From positions 1 to 21,188 of the IMG/VR virus record IMGVR_UViG_3300032282_005379: DNA of 21,188 nt. One strand, given 5' to 3'. The notes beneath the pieces are model-generated. The model did no database searches. It was not told the DNA's origin and saw only the letters and a list, made by a program, of their open reading frames with translations. Positions within the stretch are counted from its first letter, which is position 1. The number at the start of each line of letters is the position of its first letter. Shown one piece after another: positions 1 through 9,600 of this stretch. The position numbers and the translations under genes are program-made. Origin of the DNA: a virus.

Positions 1-2
1 CC

Positions 3-797
3 CAGCAAGCCGCCATGGCCGATGCGGGCTACGCCCAACAGGCCAACCTCGCCAACCAATCGGCCAACCTCAACGCCGCCCAATACAACAGCAGCCAAAA
101 CCTCGCCGCCCAGCAGGCCAACCAATCGGCAAACTACAACGCCAACTACGCGAACCAAAATTTCCTCCAAGGCGTATCTAGCCAGAACTTCAACCAATTT
201 TCGGGACAGCAAAGCATGCTCGGCAGTCTCTACGGCCAGCAGGCCGGTATAGCGCAGAATCAGATGGGCAACTCCTTGGCTCTAGGCCAAGCCAATGTCG
301 GCCTAGACCCGATCACAAGGGCGATGGGAAGCAATTTGCCTGTCGCCACGCAAGGCATAGCTGCCAACATGGTCGGGCAAGCCTACAACTCCAACATGCA
401 GTACGGCAGCGACGTGTATAACACGAACACCAACATGCAGGCTACTAACTATAACTCCTACATGAATAACCAATCTGCACTGCAAGGCGCAAAATACCAA
501 GCGGATGCCGCAAAATCCGCAGGCAATAGCGCGATGCTAGGCTCTGCCATCGGCGGCGCTGGAGCGGCTGTAGGTGGAGCGGCCGCCGCCGCTTGTTGCT
601 GGGTCGCGCGTGCAGCATTCGGCACATCGACATCGCGATGGATGCTCTACCGCCGTGCGATGCTGCGCGGTGCCAGCGACCGCACGATCCGCCTCTACTG
701 CCAACACGGCCCATCTATCGCCACCCGTATCACCACCCCCATCCGCAGATTTATTACCCGATGCTTACTACGTTCGCTGGAAATCGCTTGGAAGTAA
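3..797 (+). CDS. Phage virion-type protein, Gln/Asn/Ala-rich, with C-terminal CCWVAR box (5' partial)
   Basis: The reading frame is open to the left edge of the window, so the start is probably upstream; the first ATG inside is at 15. Numbered from that ATG, residues 1-165 are a low-complexity chain rich in Gln, Asn, Ala and Tyr, as in phage tail-fibre, internal virion or ejection proteins. A Gly/Ala stretch (about 176-193) follows. Then comes Cys194-Cys195-Trp-Val-Ala-Arg and a basic, Trp/Tyr/Arg-containing tail. This tail resembles C-terminal boxes I know from phage proteins (CWVAREVYG type, similar in layout to the bacterial CFIATAAYG box), so I think the frame is real to the stop. The last 37 bases overlap the YcaO gene, so the two are co-transcribed. 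The exact structural role is unknown. The Cys-containing tail is a possible substrate for the neighbouring YcaO-TfuA pair, but that is inference. Confidence 0.75.
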   Translation, partial: QQAAMADAGYAQQANLANQSANLNAAQYNSSQNLAAQQANQSANYNANYANQNFLQGVSSQNFNQFSGQQSMLGSLYGQQAGIAQNQMGNSLALGQANVGLDPITRAMGSNLPVATQGIAANMVGQAYNSNMQYGSDVYNTNTNMQATNYNSYMNNQSALQGAKYQADAAKSAGNSAMLGSAIGGAGAAVGGAAAAACCWVARAAFGTSTSRWMLYRRAMLRGASDRTIRLYCQHGPSIATRITTPIRRFITRCLLRSLEIAWK

Positions 798-2020
798 CCA
801 AGGTCCGCATCGACGGAGCCCAGCGCGCCTGCACACCCGAGCAGACGCTTGCTCGTATGCGCCCACATTGCCACGCCGCAGGCATCACGCGCCTCGCGGA
901 GATCACCGGCCTAGACCGGATCGGGATCGACGTGGCTCAGTGCATCCGACCCGACGCCATCGTGCTCGCGGTGGATAGCGGCAAAGGAGCGACGCCCGCC
1001 GCTGCGAGATGCAGTGCGATGATGGAGGGCTTCGAGCGCCATGTGGGCGAGACCGCTCCTGTGCGCTCGATCATGGCTAGCGCCGCGCAGCTCGGCGACG
1101 CTGCGGAGACACGTCTCCCGCTCCTCTCTGGAGCCGTCGTCGATCCCCACATCCCGCAACCTTGGGTGGAGGTCTATGGATTGCAAAGCGGCAAGGCCCG
1201 CTACGTCCCAGCTTGCGCTATCTCTCTCCAGGCTAGGCACCCTGCCGGACTCCCGCTCGCGGCGACCCCGTGGGCCTCGACCTCGAACGGACTCTCTTCT
1301 GGCAATACCTATGCTGAGGCGGTGGCTGGAGGGCTCTACGAGTGCATCGAGCGAGATGCGACCGCTATCGCTCAGGGTAAAAATGCGGTGGCCTATTCTG
1401 GATCTGCGACTCTCTCCGATGAAATGGGCAGAACGTATGACGGAACTTTTGCCGTATCTCCCCGAGTGAATCTGGACACGGTGACGGACCGTACCGTTCG
1501 CCGTCTCATCCGTACCATCCGCGATGCCGACATCACCCCCGTGCTGCTCGATGTCACCAGCGACATTGGGATCCCCACTTACATCTGCTACCTCATCGAC
1601 TGCGAGAACGGCCACGGGATACATAAAGGCTATGCCTCCCACCTAGATCCTGCTGTGGCTCAATCTCGCGCCCTCACTGAGACCATCCAAGCCCGCGCTA
1701 TCTGGATAGCTGGCAGCCGCGACGACTTCACTCACGAACGCTTCGACCGCATGAAGGCGGCAGATAACTCTGCGGCCATCGCGCAGCTCTACCGCCACCC
1801 GATCACGTCGGCCAACGCTCACGCCGACCGCTCCGGCGATACCTTCGAGGCCGACATAGATACCCTCTGTGCCGCGCTCGATGCCGCAGGCATACCGGAG
1901 CCGCTCATCTATGAGTTCACCCACGACTACCCGTGCTCCGTGGTGCGAGTGATCGTGCCCACTCTGGAGGGGTATAAATTTGACTATTCTCAGCGCGGAC
2001 CACGCGCCCGCCTCGTATGA
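761..2020 (+). CDS. ycaO: YcaO-family ATP-dependent cyclodehydratase/thioamide synthetase (TfuA-associated type)
   Basis: YcaO enzymes use ATP to phosphorylate a peptide-backbone amide. They form azolines from Cys/Ser/Thr or, with TfuA, thioamides using a sulfur donor. The 419-residue product shows the TfuA-linked type N-terminus with GITRLAEITGLDRIG (41-55), then K75 in SGKG, S85 and E89/E92 in the SAMMEGFERH nucleotide/Mg motif, LYECIERD (192-199), and TETIQAR...GSRDD (306-322). The C-terminus is ..GPRARLV and lacks the Pro-rich PxPxP tail of azoline-forming members, which favours thioamidation. I chose ATG 761 because the family homology starts just after it. The frame extends to 593, but that part overlaps the real coding frame of the upstream gene. 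There is no clear Shine-Dalgarno site, so coupling to the upstream gene is likely. It overlaps tfuA by ATGA. No E1-like partner, dehydrogenase or short precursor peptide gene is visible nearby. Family is secure; substrate unknown. Confidence 0.93.
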   Translation: MLTTFAGNRLEVTKVRIDGAQRACTPEQTLARMRPHCHAAGITRLAEITGLDRIGIDVAQCIRPDAIVLAVDSGKGATPAAARCSAMMEGFERHVGETAPVRSIMASAAQLGDAAETRLPLLSGAVVDPHIPQPWVEVYGLQSGKARYVPACAISLQARHPAGLPLAATPWASTSNGLSSGNTYAEAVAGGLYECIERDATAIAQGKNAVAYSGSATLSDEMGRTYDGTFAVSPRVNLDTVTDRTVRRLIRTIRDADITPVLLDVTSDIGIPTYICYLIDCENGHGIHKGYASHLDPAVAQSRALTETIQARAIWIAGSRDDFTHERFDRMKAADNSAAIAQLYRHPITSANAHADRSGDTFEADIDTLCAALDAAGIPEPLIYEFTHDYPCSVVRVIVPTLEGYKFDYSQRGPRARLV

Positions 2021-3042
2021 AAATCTTCCTCGGCCCCACACGCCCCAGCAACATCCCCGCCGATGCCGACCTACGGCCACCCGCCCAGCAAGGCGACATC
2101 GCCGCCGCTGCCCTAGAGGGGTCGGATACGCTCATACTTATCGACGGACTCTTTCACCAAAGCCTCTCTCCCTGGCATAAGGAAATCCTCTTTGCCCTCG
2201 AGCGAGGGTGCCGAGTGATCGGGGCAGGAAGCCTCGGGGCGCTCCGCGCTGTGGAGTGCGCTCGCTACGGAGCCGAGCCTGTCGGAATCATCGCCGGTTG
2301 GTATGCCGACGAGTCTTGCACGGACGATGCCGATGTCGCGCTCGCTCACGGCCACGCCGAAGATGGCTACCGCGCCCTCTCAATCCCCATCGTGAACCTC
2401 CGCGCCACCGCCGAGTGCCTTGTCGCCGATGGATTATTACCCGCCGCCGAGTTGCCTAGCCTGCTCGCCGCCGCCCGCTCGATCTACTACGTCGAGCGCA
2501 GTTGGCCGCGCCTCCGCCGAGACTTGGGAAGTGTGGCTGATTTGCTCCAAGCAAACTACCGTGACCAGAAGGCGCTCGATGCCGAGGAAGCTATACGCCA
2601 CGCGCAGCACGTCGCCGCTCGCTCCACTTGGGAGGAACCGAAGCATACCCTCAATGCCCACATGCTCGCTCTCCTGGGGAACGATCTGCCGTCCGCTTCC
2701 GGTAGAGAGTATAGCCGATGGACTCACTCTCAACGAGAAATAGCCACAGATGCCGCATTGATTGCCGAACTCGCTCAAGCGGTAGGAATCACGGTGACGC
2801 CTTACGACATCCAAACCGCATCAAGTGCCTTGTGGGATGGGCTCGGAATCCACGAACCAGCCAAGGCCGAGCAGTGGCTATGTGAGCACGGCATCTCCGA
2901 GGGAGTCTGGATGAGCGAGGCGCTCAACGAAGCCATCCGCCGCGCTGCCCGAGCATGGTTGACGAGTACCAGTAATGCCTACGACACCGTGCCCCGCGCC
3001 AAGATTTACCACTCCATTCACAAACAACCCATCACCACCTAA
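2017..3042 (+). CDS. tfuA: TfuA-like protein, YcaO partner
   Basis: TfuA proteins accompany a subset of YcaO enzymes and are linked to sulfur delivery for thioamide formation (archaeal methyl-coenzyme M reductase thioglycine, thioamide RiPPs) and to trifolitoxin production. Family signatures appear in order: QGD (25-27), LIDGLFHQ (41-48), WHKEILFAL (53-61), GAGSLGALRAVE (69-80), the DDADVALAHG acidic segment (103-112) and VNLRATAE (126-133). The remaining ~200 residues are helical and less conserved, with no membrane segment. The total of 341 residues is within the family range. The start codon overlaps the ycaO stop as ATGA, which indicates translational coupling and a shared job. The next gene follows after only 5 bases, so the pair sits within a late/structural phage operon. 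Family assignment is strong; its presence in this phage position is unusual. Confidence 0.92.
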   Translation: MKIFLGPTRPSNIPADADLRPPAQQGDIAAAALEGSDTLILIDGLFHQSLSPWHKEILFALERGCRVIGAGSLGALRAVECARYGAEPVGIIAGWYADESCTDDADVALAHGHAEDGYRALSIPIVNLRATAECLVADGLLPAAELPSLLAAARSIYYVERSWPRLRRDLGSVADLLQANYRDQKALDAEEAIRHAQHVAARSTWEEPKHTLNAHMLALLGNDLPSASGREYSRWTHSQREIATDAALIAELAQAVGITVTPYDIQTASSALWDGLGIHEPAKAEQWLCEHGISEGVWMSEALNEAIRRAARAWLTSTSNAYDTVPRAKIYHSIHKQPITT

Positions 3043-3047
3043 ATAAT

Positions 3048-3653
3048 ATGCCATACGCCCCCCTCGTCAACGACACATCAGGACAGATCCTCGCTGGATA
3101 CCAAGTCAAAGCAGCCGACGCGCTCCAACAAGGCCAAGAAAAGTTCGGCGAAGGGATAGGGACGGCACTTACCGCAGTGGGTGGAGGGATAGGAGTGGGG
3201 ATAAAAAAGCTTAAAGATAATACATCAAAGATGGAAGGAGCACAAGCTACCGTGCAAGCCATGCAATCCATCCTTCCTAAATATGGAGATCGAGGTATCG
3301 CTCTTGGGGATGCTCTTGCTAAAGACATAGAAAAAGCAGGTAACAACCCTGACAAAATCAGCGGCACAATCATGGCCTACCAGCCAACCATGCAGAGCTT
3401 AATCCAAACGGATCATTCCGTCCAAGTCGCCAATGCTCAAGGGGCAAACTATCAAGCGTTAGCTCAAATCAAGGCCGATGCGCAAGCGGCCCAGCCCCCC
3501 AAGATGAATGCCGAGACAATCCGCGCGTATGCTAACGATGCCGCCACTAATGGAAAAACGCCTGATCAAATCAAGGCTGCTTTATTGCAAGGCTATGGAC
3601 AATGGGCTGTCGATGCGGTTTACCCCCAGCCAAAGCAAAACTTTTGGCCGTAG
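3048..3653 (+). CDS. Hypothetical phage protein, possible internal virion/ejection component
   Basis: I do not recognise a named family. The 201-residue product has an N-terminal helix rich in Ala/Gln/Lys, a glycine-rich turn (GEGIGTALTAVGGGIGVGIKK, about 36-55), and predicted helical segments with KMEGAQATVQAMQS and many Gln/Ala residues. It ends with an aromatic QNFWP tail. There is no signal peptide or clear transmembrane helix. Small Gln/Ala-rich proteins between a tail-type gene and a giant ejection-type protein are common in podovirus-like phages, so a virion role is a reasonable guess from context. It starts 5 bases after the tfuA stop and ends 12 bases before the 2238-residue gene. 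The coding sequence is more AT-rich than ycaO/tfuA, suggesting a different ancestry from the modification genes. Confidence 0.7.
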   Translation: MPYAPLVNDTSGQILAGYQVKAADALQQGQEKFGEGIGTALTAVGGGIGVGIKKLKDNTSKMEGAQATVQAMQSILPKYGDRGIALGDALAKDIEKAGNNPDKISGTIMAYQPTMQSLIQTDHSVQVANAQGANYQALAQIKADAQAAQPPKMNAETIRAYANDAATNGKTPDQIKAALLQGYGQWAVDAVYPQPKQNFWP

Positions 3654-3665
3654 TATAATACTGCC
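3654..3665 (+). promoter_or_regulatory. Candidate -10 box (TATAAT) directly before the giant gene
   Basis: A perfect TATAAT at 3654-3659 lies 6 bases before the ATG at 3666, within the 11-bp palindrome AGTATAATACT. Used as a -10 element it would place transcript starts at or next to the start codon (leaderless). No convincing -35 lies 16-18 bases upstream, so this is weak. Confidence 0.25.
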
Positions 3666-6600
3666 ATGGCGCACAACCCCCTTCTGGACATCATCAATGC
3701 TGGCACCTCTACAGAGAGTCAGGGCATAGCGATAGATCAAGCTACTCCGCTGTCTAGCGACCCTCCGGATTGGACTCCATACCCGCAGAACGACATTATT
3801 GGTGAGCTAGATTCAATGGATTTAACTAGAGGGCAAACACCCCAAGATGAAATCCCTGATGCGCCGGAAGAATCTTCTGGGCCAATGCCGCGCCGGAATC
3901 CGCTGCTAGACATAATTAACGGTGGCACTCCTGAGCCTACATTGAGGCGGGAGAATCCCTTGCTTGCGTTCATACGACAGCAAGAGGCCGCCGCCCAGCA
4001 AGAGGCCGCCGCCACGCAGGAAGTGGTAGCGCAGGCAACGACTCCCGATGAGGCGCTGCCCGTCGTGCCAACGAAGCTGGCCAACGCCCTCGGCGTGCTC
4101 GACTACCGCGACCCCGAGGAGGGCGCTCGCCGCTCGCAGGCCGCCGCCCTGGGAGAGATCCTAGGTCTGCCGGAATACGAGAGGGTCCAACTCGGAGCCG
4201 CCCCGACCAATGAGGATGGCACCGTGACCATCCGCCGCGCCCAAGCCGTGAGCCCCGAGGCGAATGCCGCCGCTGCCGTGAAGCTCCAAGAAGACCAAGC
4301 CGCTGCCGCTTCGCGCTACAAAGCCGAGCAAGAATCCCTAGAGCCCTCTTTCTTTGAGAAGATCAAACAACGCTGGAGCCTCGGCCGCGAGCAAGCCGTC
4401 GATGACCAGCTCGCCTACCGCGCGATGACGGGAGAGGTGGACTACGAGAAAGTCAAAGGTCAACTCGACCCATCTACACGCCCGCTCAAGGGTGGCAACT
4501 GGCTCTCCGAAGGCGTGCTCACCGCCTCGCAAATGCTGCCCGCCATGGTCGATGGCATCATCTCTGGCAATAAGCTCGGACTGCAAGGCGCTATGGCTGG
4601 AGGCACCGCCGCCGCTATCGCTGGACAAGTCGGGCCTCAAGTGGTCACGCCCGAAGAGATCGTGACCGTACCCGCTGCCGCCGCTCTCGGCTACACCGCA
4701 GGCACCGCAGCGGGAAGTGCAGAGTATTGGTATAAGCAAGGAGCGGGATCCATGTATCACGAACTCCGCAAGGAGGGGATACCTCATAATGTCGCCAGCA
4801 CGGTCGCCGTCGGATTCGGAGCGCCGTATGCCGCTATCGAGCTTGCCCAAGTCAGCAAGCTCGTCCCTGGGGTGAAGCAAACCGCCGCGCAAGCCGTGGC
4901 CGGTGGCATCAAGTCCCGCCTCACCGCGCTCGCTAAGGAGAAAGGCGTCGAGTATGTCGAGCAGATCGGACAAGAGACCGCTCAAGAACTCCTTAGCATC
5001 TCCGGCGAGAAGCTCGCTGAGTGGTCGGCCGGAGTCACCCCGCCCAAGGATAAAGCCTCGGCGTGGGGTCGGATCGCAAATACCATCCAGCAAACGGCGA
5101 CATCCATCCCTTTCCTCATGGCCCCCAAGGGAGCCCTCGATACCTACCAGACCGTGCGTGGCAACGAGCAAACGCCACCCGCAGCGCCACCCGCCCAATC
5201 TCCAGAGCAAGCCCCCGCCGAAGTCCCTCAAAACTTCACCCCCATTTCCAGCCCTGCCGCCGCGCAGCCAGCTACCCGCCCGAGATCCCTCGGCGAAGTC
5301 CGCGCCCCACAGATCGCCCTCGACCAAGCCGCCGTGGATGAAGCCTTCGGCTCCCCATTTGCACCGCCGCCCGTGGTATCAAATGATACCTTCGCCCCGC
5401 CCGCGCCCGCTCCGGTGAACGCCGCATTACCAACGGATGCTCTCCCTACCGAGACACCTGGCGCAACCTATGGCCGCGAAGCAGAAATCTACGACGCCTT
5501 TTCCAATCTTCGCCGCGCCCCGTTTACCGATCTTTCCCCGGCCGCAGTTAACCCACAGGTTAACCCGCCAGTAGTTATGGTTCCACAAACAGAACCAGCA
5601 GACATTCCAAATACGCGAGGCCAAGGCAAACAATTTCACGGAGCAAGAGGGCCGATAGATAACCTCACAGAAGGATACTATAACCCGAACAATATTTACG
5701 GTGGCGAATCAACTTTCTACACCACTGATGCGGTAGATATAGCGGCTGGATATCAGCGCAAAAAACCAAACTCAGTGATTTATCAAGTCGCTGAAAAGGA
5801 GCCTGTTAATTTCTTTGATATGGAAGAAAGAAAGCCTGTAAATCAATGGCTTTCTATGTTTGATGGAATTGGTGAAATCTTTAATTTGTCTTTAGAAAAT
5901 ATATCAAGACAAACTAAGGGCACTCCAAATCTGAGGGAGATTATGGATGAAATGAGGGATGAGTCTTCTTATGAAGGTATAAGTAAAGATGAATTGCAAG
6001 GCACTTTTGGTTCAATAACTTACAGCTTAGAGAATCAAGGCTTTGGCGGAATGACGCATTTAGGCGGATTAAAGACAAAACGCGAGCCGCATAATGTTAA
6101 AATTTATTTTAGGCCATATGAGCAAATAGAGCTAAAGCCAACAGATGTGCGTGGTAATTTGGTTAACCCGCCCGATACCTCCGCTTTCGATCCATCTACG
6201 GCTACCGAGATCACAGAAACTTCCCCCACCGCCTCTGCTGCCCCCACGGTAAGCGCACCAACAGCGCCCGAATCGACGGGCTCACCCGAATTGATCAGCG
6301 GGGAGGGGACTTCTGTTTCAACCAAACTAGCACCGCCGCGCCGTTTTGCACGGTTGTCCTACGATGCCGGATCATTCCCCATCCTGGCAGCACTCCAAGA
6401 ATCTCCCGTGCGCACCAGCGCCAGCGGGAAGGAAGGCGGAGAGAATGATATATGGGACCAGATGCGGCGCACCGGACGCCACTTTGTTGAGACGCACCGC
6501 AAGACCGGAACGCCCTACGATGTCCGCGCTCAAGAGCTATACAATCAGGGCTTACTCTCCGAGCCTACGGCAGATGCCCTAGCCAGCGCCTACCTTGGCG

Positions 6601-9600
6601 AGATCAAATCCTACCGCGCTGTCAAAGATGGAGATCCGCAAGAGCAGGAATACAATAAGCTACAAAAGCAATACGATACCTTCGCGAAGACGGCCATCGC
6701 GCCGCCCAAATCCAAGCAATCCAACCTCCAGCCCATATCCAGCTCCGACCTCCAAGTGGGGGATAAAGTCAAGATCGGCGACGAGTGGATGCACGTCAAA
6801 GGCATCGACCCCGATACCTTCTCAATGTCGCTCCAAGACGGAACAAAGTTCGGTCTTCAAACCGTGGAGGACGGCACGCAAATGTGGGTGCAGGAAACGG
6901 AACTCGCCGCCCCTGCACAGGATGACCCCTTTTCCTTCCTGGGTGAGACGGACACTCCCCCCGCCGCACCACAGCAGGGAGACCCATTCTCCGGCAATCT
7001 ATTTACGCCAACCGAGATGCCATTCAGCCTCGACCGTCCGCTGGAGGATGACAACTTAAAGCGCCAACGCGAAGCCAATGAAGCCAAGCGCAGCCAGGCT
7101 ATCTACGACGAGGCACAGAAGGGGCAGCAAGGATTAGACTTTCAAGAGCCAGCTCCGCGCCCGTTCTCCGACCTTATGGCAGAGAACATGAAGCGCAAAG
7201 GCGAGGCGGGCTACATCGACCTCGGCGTGGTGCAAGATTTTGGGCATAGTGTTTATCAGGCGGGGATGGATTTTGCCGCATGGTCGGGCCGCATGGTGCA
7301 GAAGTTCGGGGATACCATCCGCGATGTCCTCTCTTCTCTCTGGCACGTTGTCTCCGGCGGGCAATACCTGCCCCAAGCCCGCGAGCGTGGCAGTGTAAAC
7401 ATTTCTCCTGGCACCGGCCCCAAGCCCCGCAAGTTCACGCAATCTGTGCAAGCCGCCGAAGGCGTCATGCCGGAGGTGAAAGCGCAGCTTAATTCTTTTG
7501 AATACGATCCGGTCACTAATGCCGAGACCGTGGCTCAAGCCCGCGCTGGCATAGATGCCGCAGGGAGCATGGATGCCGCTCTCACTGGACTCATGGGGAA
7601 GACCGCCGCGCCAGCATGGCAACCCTCAGCCGTGGACTACGCGACCGGCATGGAACTCATGTCGCAACTCCAAAACCGAGGCCGACATGAGGACGCCGGA
7701 GCTATCGCAAATATGATGGCGACCCGCTCCACCGACCAAGGCCGCGCGATCCAAGCCCTCTCTATGATCTCCCGCCTCGGGCCGCAGGGCATCGAGATCT
7801 TCGCCCAACGCCAGCTCACGCAGGCCGCCACCTCGGGCAAGACAGACAAAGTGCGCACGACCATCCAAGCGAAGATCGACGAGGCCGACCAACTCCGCAC
7901 CGAAGTCACCAAGCTACGCCACGATGCCACGACCGCCGCCATCGTCGGCAATAAAGACATCATTAAAGGCGAACTCCCCGCCGGAGCTAACCCCGTGAAG
8001 GTGAACCTCGCCATACGCGACGCCATCATGGGCTCGCCTACGCCGCTGGCGGCCGAGGCCGCTACCCATACCATCCTCACGGCCGAAGGGCTCTCGGATA
8101 AGGGGGCCGTGCGTATCAGCAAGAGCGTCGTTAAAGATTTCCTCAAGACCACACAGGATGCTCGCGCTAAAGTCCTCCAAGACCTACAAGCTGCCGCTGA
8201 GAATGACCGACGCTTAGATAAATCCAAACTCGGCGGGCTCATGCGCCTCAACCGCGAGGGCAAGCTCACCGATGCCAGCCTGCACGCAGGCATGGCGAAG
8301 ATGCTCGGCATCCCACACTGGGGAGCGGAGCAAAGCGCCAAGGTGCAACGCATCCTCGCGCAGCGCGACAAGGCTACCGATCCGCGTATCAAGCTTGTCA
8401 AGGGGGCCGAAGCCCTCGATGTCGTTTACCGTGAGTTCATGCCGCCTGGATTACTGGCTAAGATAGATACCTACCAGACGCTCTCGATGCTGCTCAATAC
8501 GAAGACCGTCACCCGCAACGTGCTGGGCAACTCCATCATGTTCGGCGGCGATCTGGTGGCCGACTCCTTAGCTGTGCCGATGGATGCTGTGATGGGCCTC
8601 GCGACCGGAGAGCGCACGCGCACGGGATTATCCCTCGGTCAACGTATCGTGGGCCTCGGAGCCGGAGTCGGAGATGTGAAGGCGGGCTATGACTTTGCTC
8701 GCTCGGAAGGGCGTGGCGTCCTCCCAAGCCTAGCCAAAGGGGTCGATACCCTCGTGCGCCTCGGCCGCTTGCAATCCAGCGGCAAATATGACTCGGCTCA
8801 GATCAGCGCCTACAGCGGCGGCACATTCACGGCCCCTGTCCTGCGTCACCTCGAATCCACCCTCGGAGCCGTGCTCTCCATAGCCGACCGAGGATTCTAC
8901 GAAAGCGCCTTCCGATCCAGCCTCGACAACCGCATGAAGGCGGCTCGCGCCAACGGGACGCCCATGCTCGCGCCCGATGCGGACATGATCACCGCTGCCC
9001 GCATGGACGCCGCCCGCGCCGTTTACCAGGATGACAATATCACCAGCCGCACGCTGGGAGGGATGCGCCGTGCGCTTAATGTCAATCAACGCTGGGGGCT
9101 CGGATCCATGCTTTTCAAATTCACTCAAGTCCCAGGCTCTATCGCTACCCGTGCGGTGGAGTTTTCCCCGCTGGGCTTCATCGGTACCGCCTACGAAACC
9201 CTCGCCCCGCTCCTAAGTAAGAATAAGGAGTTCGACCAAAAGGCATTTGTGGATTCCTTCACCCGCGCCCTTGTCGGCACGACCGGCCTCGTCGCCACCG
9301 GCTACTGGCTCGCGCAACTCGGCATCATCTCCGCAGGCAGCGACGCAAAGGATGAGGACAAGCGCAACCTCGACAAAGCCCGTGGATGGGGGAACTACAA
9401 ACTCAACGCCACCGCGCTCAAGCGTGCGCTCATGACCGGCAACTTCTGGACCCGCCAGCCACAACAGAAAGGCGACATGGTGGTGAGCTACGATTGGGCG
9501 CAACCCCTCTCCATCGGCGTCGCCATGGGAGCCTACGCCCGAGAGAACCAAGACGCCGTGCGCGAAGACGTCCTGCGCGGCAAGAAGCAAAGCCTCCTCG

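Noticed and set aside
593-760. N-terminal extension of the YcaO frame to 593
   Set aside because: It overlaps the CCWVAR C-terminal coding frame, is rich in His/Pro/Arg without family similarity, and YcaO homology begins after ATG 761.
911-1642. Minus-strand frame of 243 codons over ycaO
   Set aside because: Overlaps clear YcaO motifs and is rich in Arg/Gly/Ser as expected for an antisense shadow.
4338-5327. Long minus-strand frame (329 codons) inside the giant gene
   Set aside because: It is the antisense shadow of a GC-rich coding region: Gly/Arg/Leu-biased composition and no motif.
7637-8401. Minus-strand frame of 254 codons
   Set aside because: Antisense shadow rich in Ser/Arg/Cys/Met, with no family signal.
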